From positions 375,673,392-375,737,391 of the forward strand of contig NC_081415.1 in assembly GCF_030272615.1 (NCBI RefSeq): a stretch of 64,000 nt of DNA, read 5' to 3'. Within the stretch, counting starts at the first letter, position 1. Each line of letters begins with the position of its first letter. The position numbers and the translations under genes are program-made. Below the pieces are notes generated by a model that worked only from the letters and a program-made list of their open reading frames with translations, had not been told where the DNA came from and did not search any database. Source of the DNA: Cryptomeria japonica (taxonomy: Eukaryota > Streptophyta > Pinopsida > Cupressales > Cupressaceae). Of the stretch, positions 63,903 through 64,000 are shown one piece after another.

Positions 63903-64000
63903 CTGTTGTGACCATTTCACACATCGCCCCATTAAAATGGGGACCCCCTCTTTTTTGCTTTTGTTTTCCCTGTTCTTCTCTCTGCTTCTAGGATTTTGAG
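63903..64000 (+). repeat. Family A LTR, 5' tip, runs off the window (copy A-h)
   Basis: Begins TGTTGTGACCATTTCACACA then tcgccccattaaaatgggga and ccccctcttttttgc, as copies A-c and A-d do. It includes the hairpin at 63926-63941. How far it extends cannot be judged. Confidence 0.8.

Noticed and set aside
1-64000. tRNA, rRNA or other structural RNA genes
   Set aside because: No cloverleaf with plausible A and B boxes and no rRNA segments were recognised by eye; a covariance-model scan was not possible.
1-64000. Endogenous pararetrovirus or other viral integration
   Set aside because: All reverse transcriptase segments belong to gypsy or copia elements with LTRs and integrase; no movement protein or caulimovirus-type signature was seen.

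Overview
This window is plant nuclear DNA, almost certainly from a gymnosperm (inference). It is AT-rich. One conserved single gene is spread over more than 58 kb, and its exons of 60-400 bp are separated by four introns of 4.0, 14.2, 16.6 and 18.4 kb packed with LTR retrotransposon debris. No prokaryotic, organellar or viral genome signature is seen. The species cannot be fixed from the sequence.

The host gene is the plant strawberry-notch/SBNO orthologue known in Arabidopsis as FORGETTER1 (FGT1, also EMB1135). Seventeen exons were assembled by hand on the + strand, from the ATG at 3896 to 62066. Every intron is GT-AG and the joined frame is open for 744 codons. In order they encode two LSD1-type zinc fingers split by a Leu-Pro repeat, the strawberry-notch helicase-like domain (Walker A, DECH box, SAT motif) and a complete C4HC3 PHD finger. 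The remaining C-terminal part lies beyond the right edge. Family knowledge: Arabidopsis FGT1 works with chromatin remodellers to keep heat-inducible genes accessible (heat-stress memory).

Layout. 1-3895: upstream flank with a degenerate repeat block and short duplications. 3896-6226: exons 1-5. 6227-24674 (intron 5): a complete but dead chromodomain Ty3/gypsy element (7027-13919), then a three-level nest of a TGTAATGTCCCC-type LTR, a second LTR inside it, and a nearly intact Ty1/copia element (17003-23057) inside that. 24675-25505: exons 6-8. Intron 8 holds an LTR tip fused to an internal copia fragment. 29507-29718: exons 9-10. Intron 10 holds an inverted TGTAATGTCCCC-type LTR, a 3.6-kb solo LTR, a cluster of hairpins, a decayed copia element with its 3' LTR, and a decayed hAT transposase. 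43920-44973: exons 11-14. Intron 14 holds several solo LTRs, two of them arranged head to head, and a nested pair. 61536-62066: exons 15-17. 62067-64000: intron 17, ending in another LTR tip.

The most interesting material is the 'family A' LTRs (TGTTGTG...CAACA). They range from 1.2 to 3.6 kb with the length change almost all upstream of the TATA box, they occur as solo LTRs with target-site duplications, and they keep a 7-bp hairpin near the 5' tip with compensatory base changes between copies. One long copy carries four TTCTAGAA palindromes resembling heat-shock elements, inside a gene of heat memory. All element families here were defined by reading this window only; names A and B are mine.
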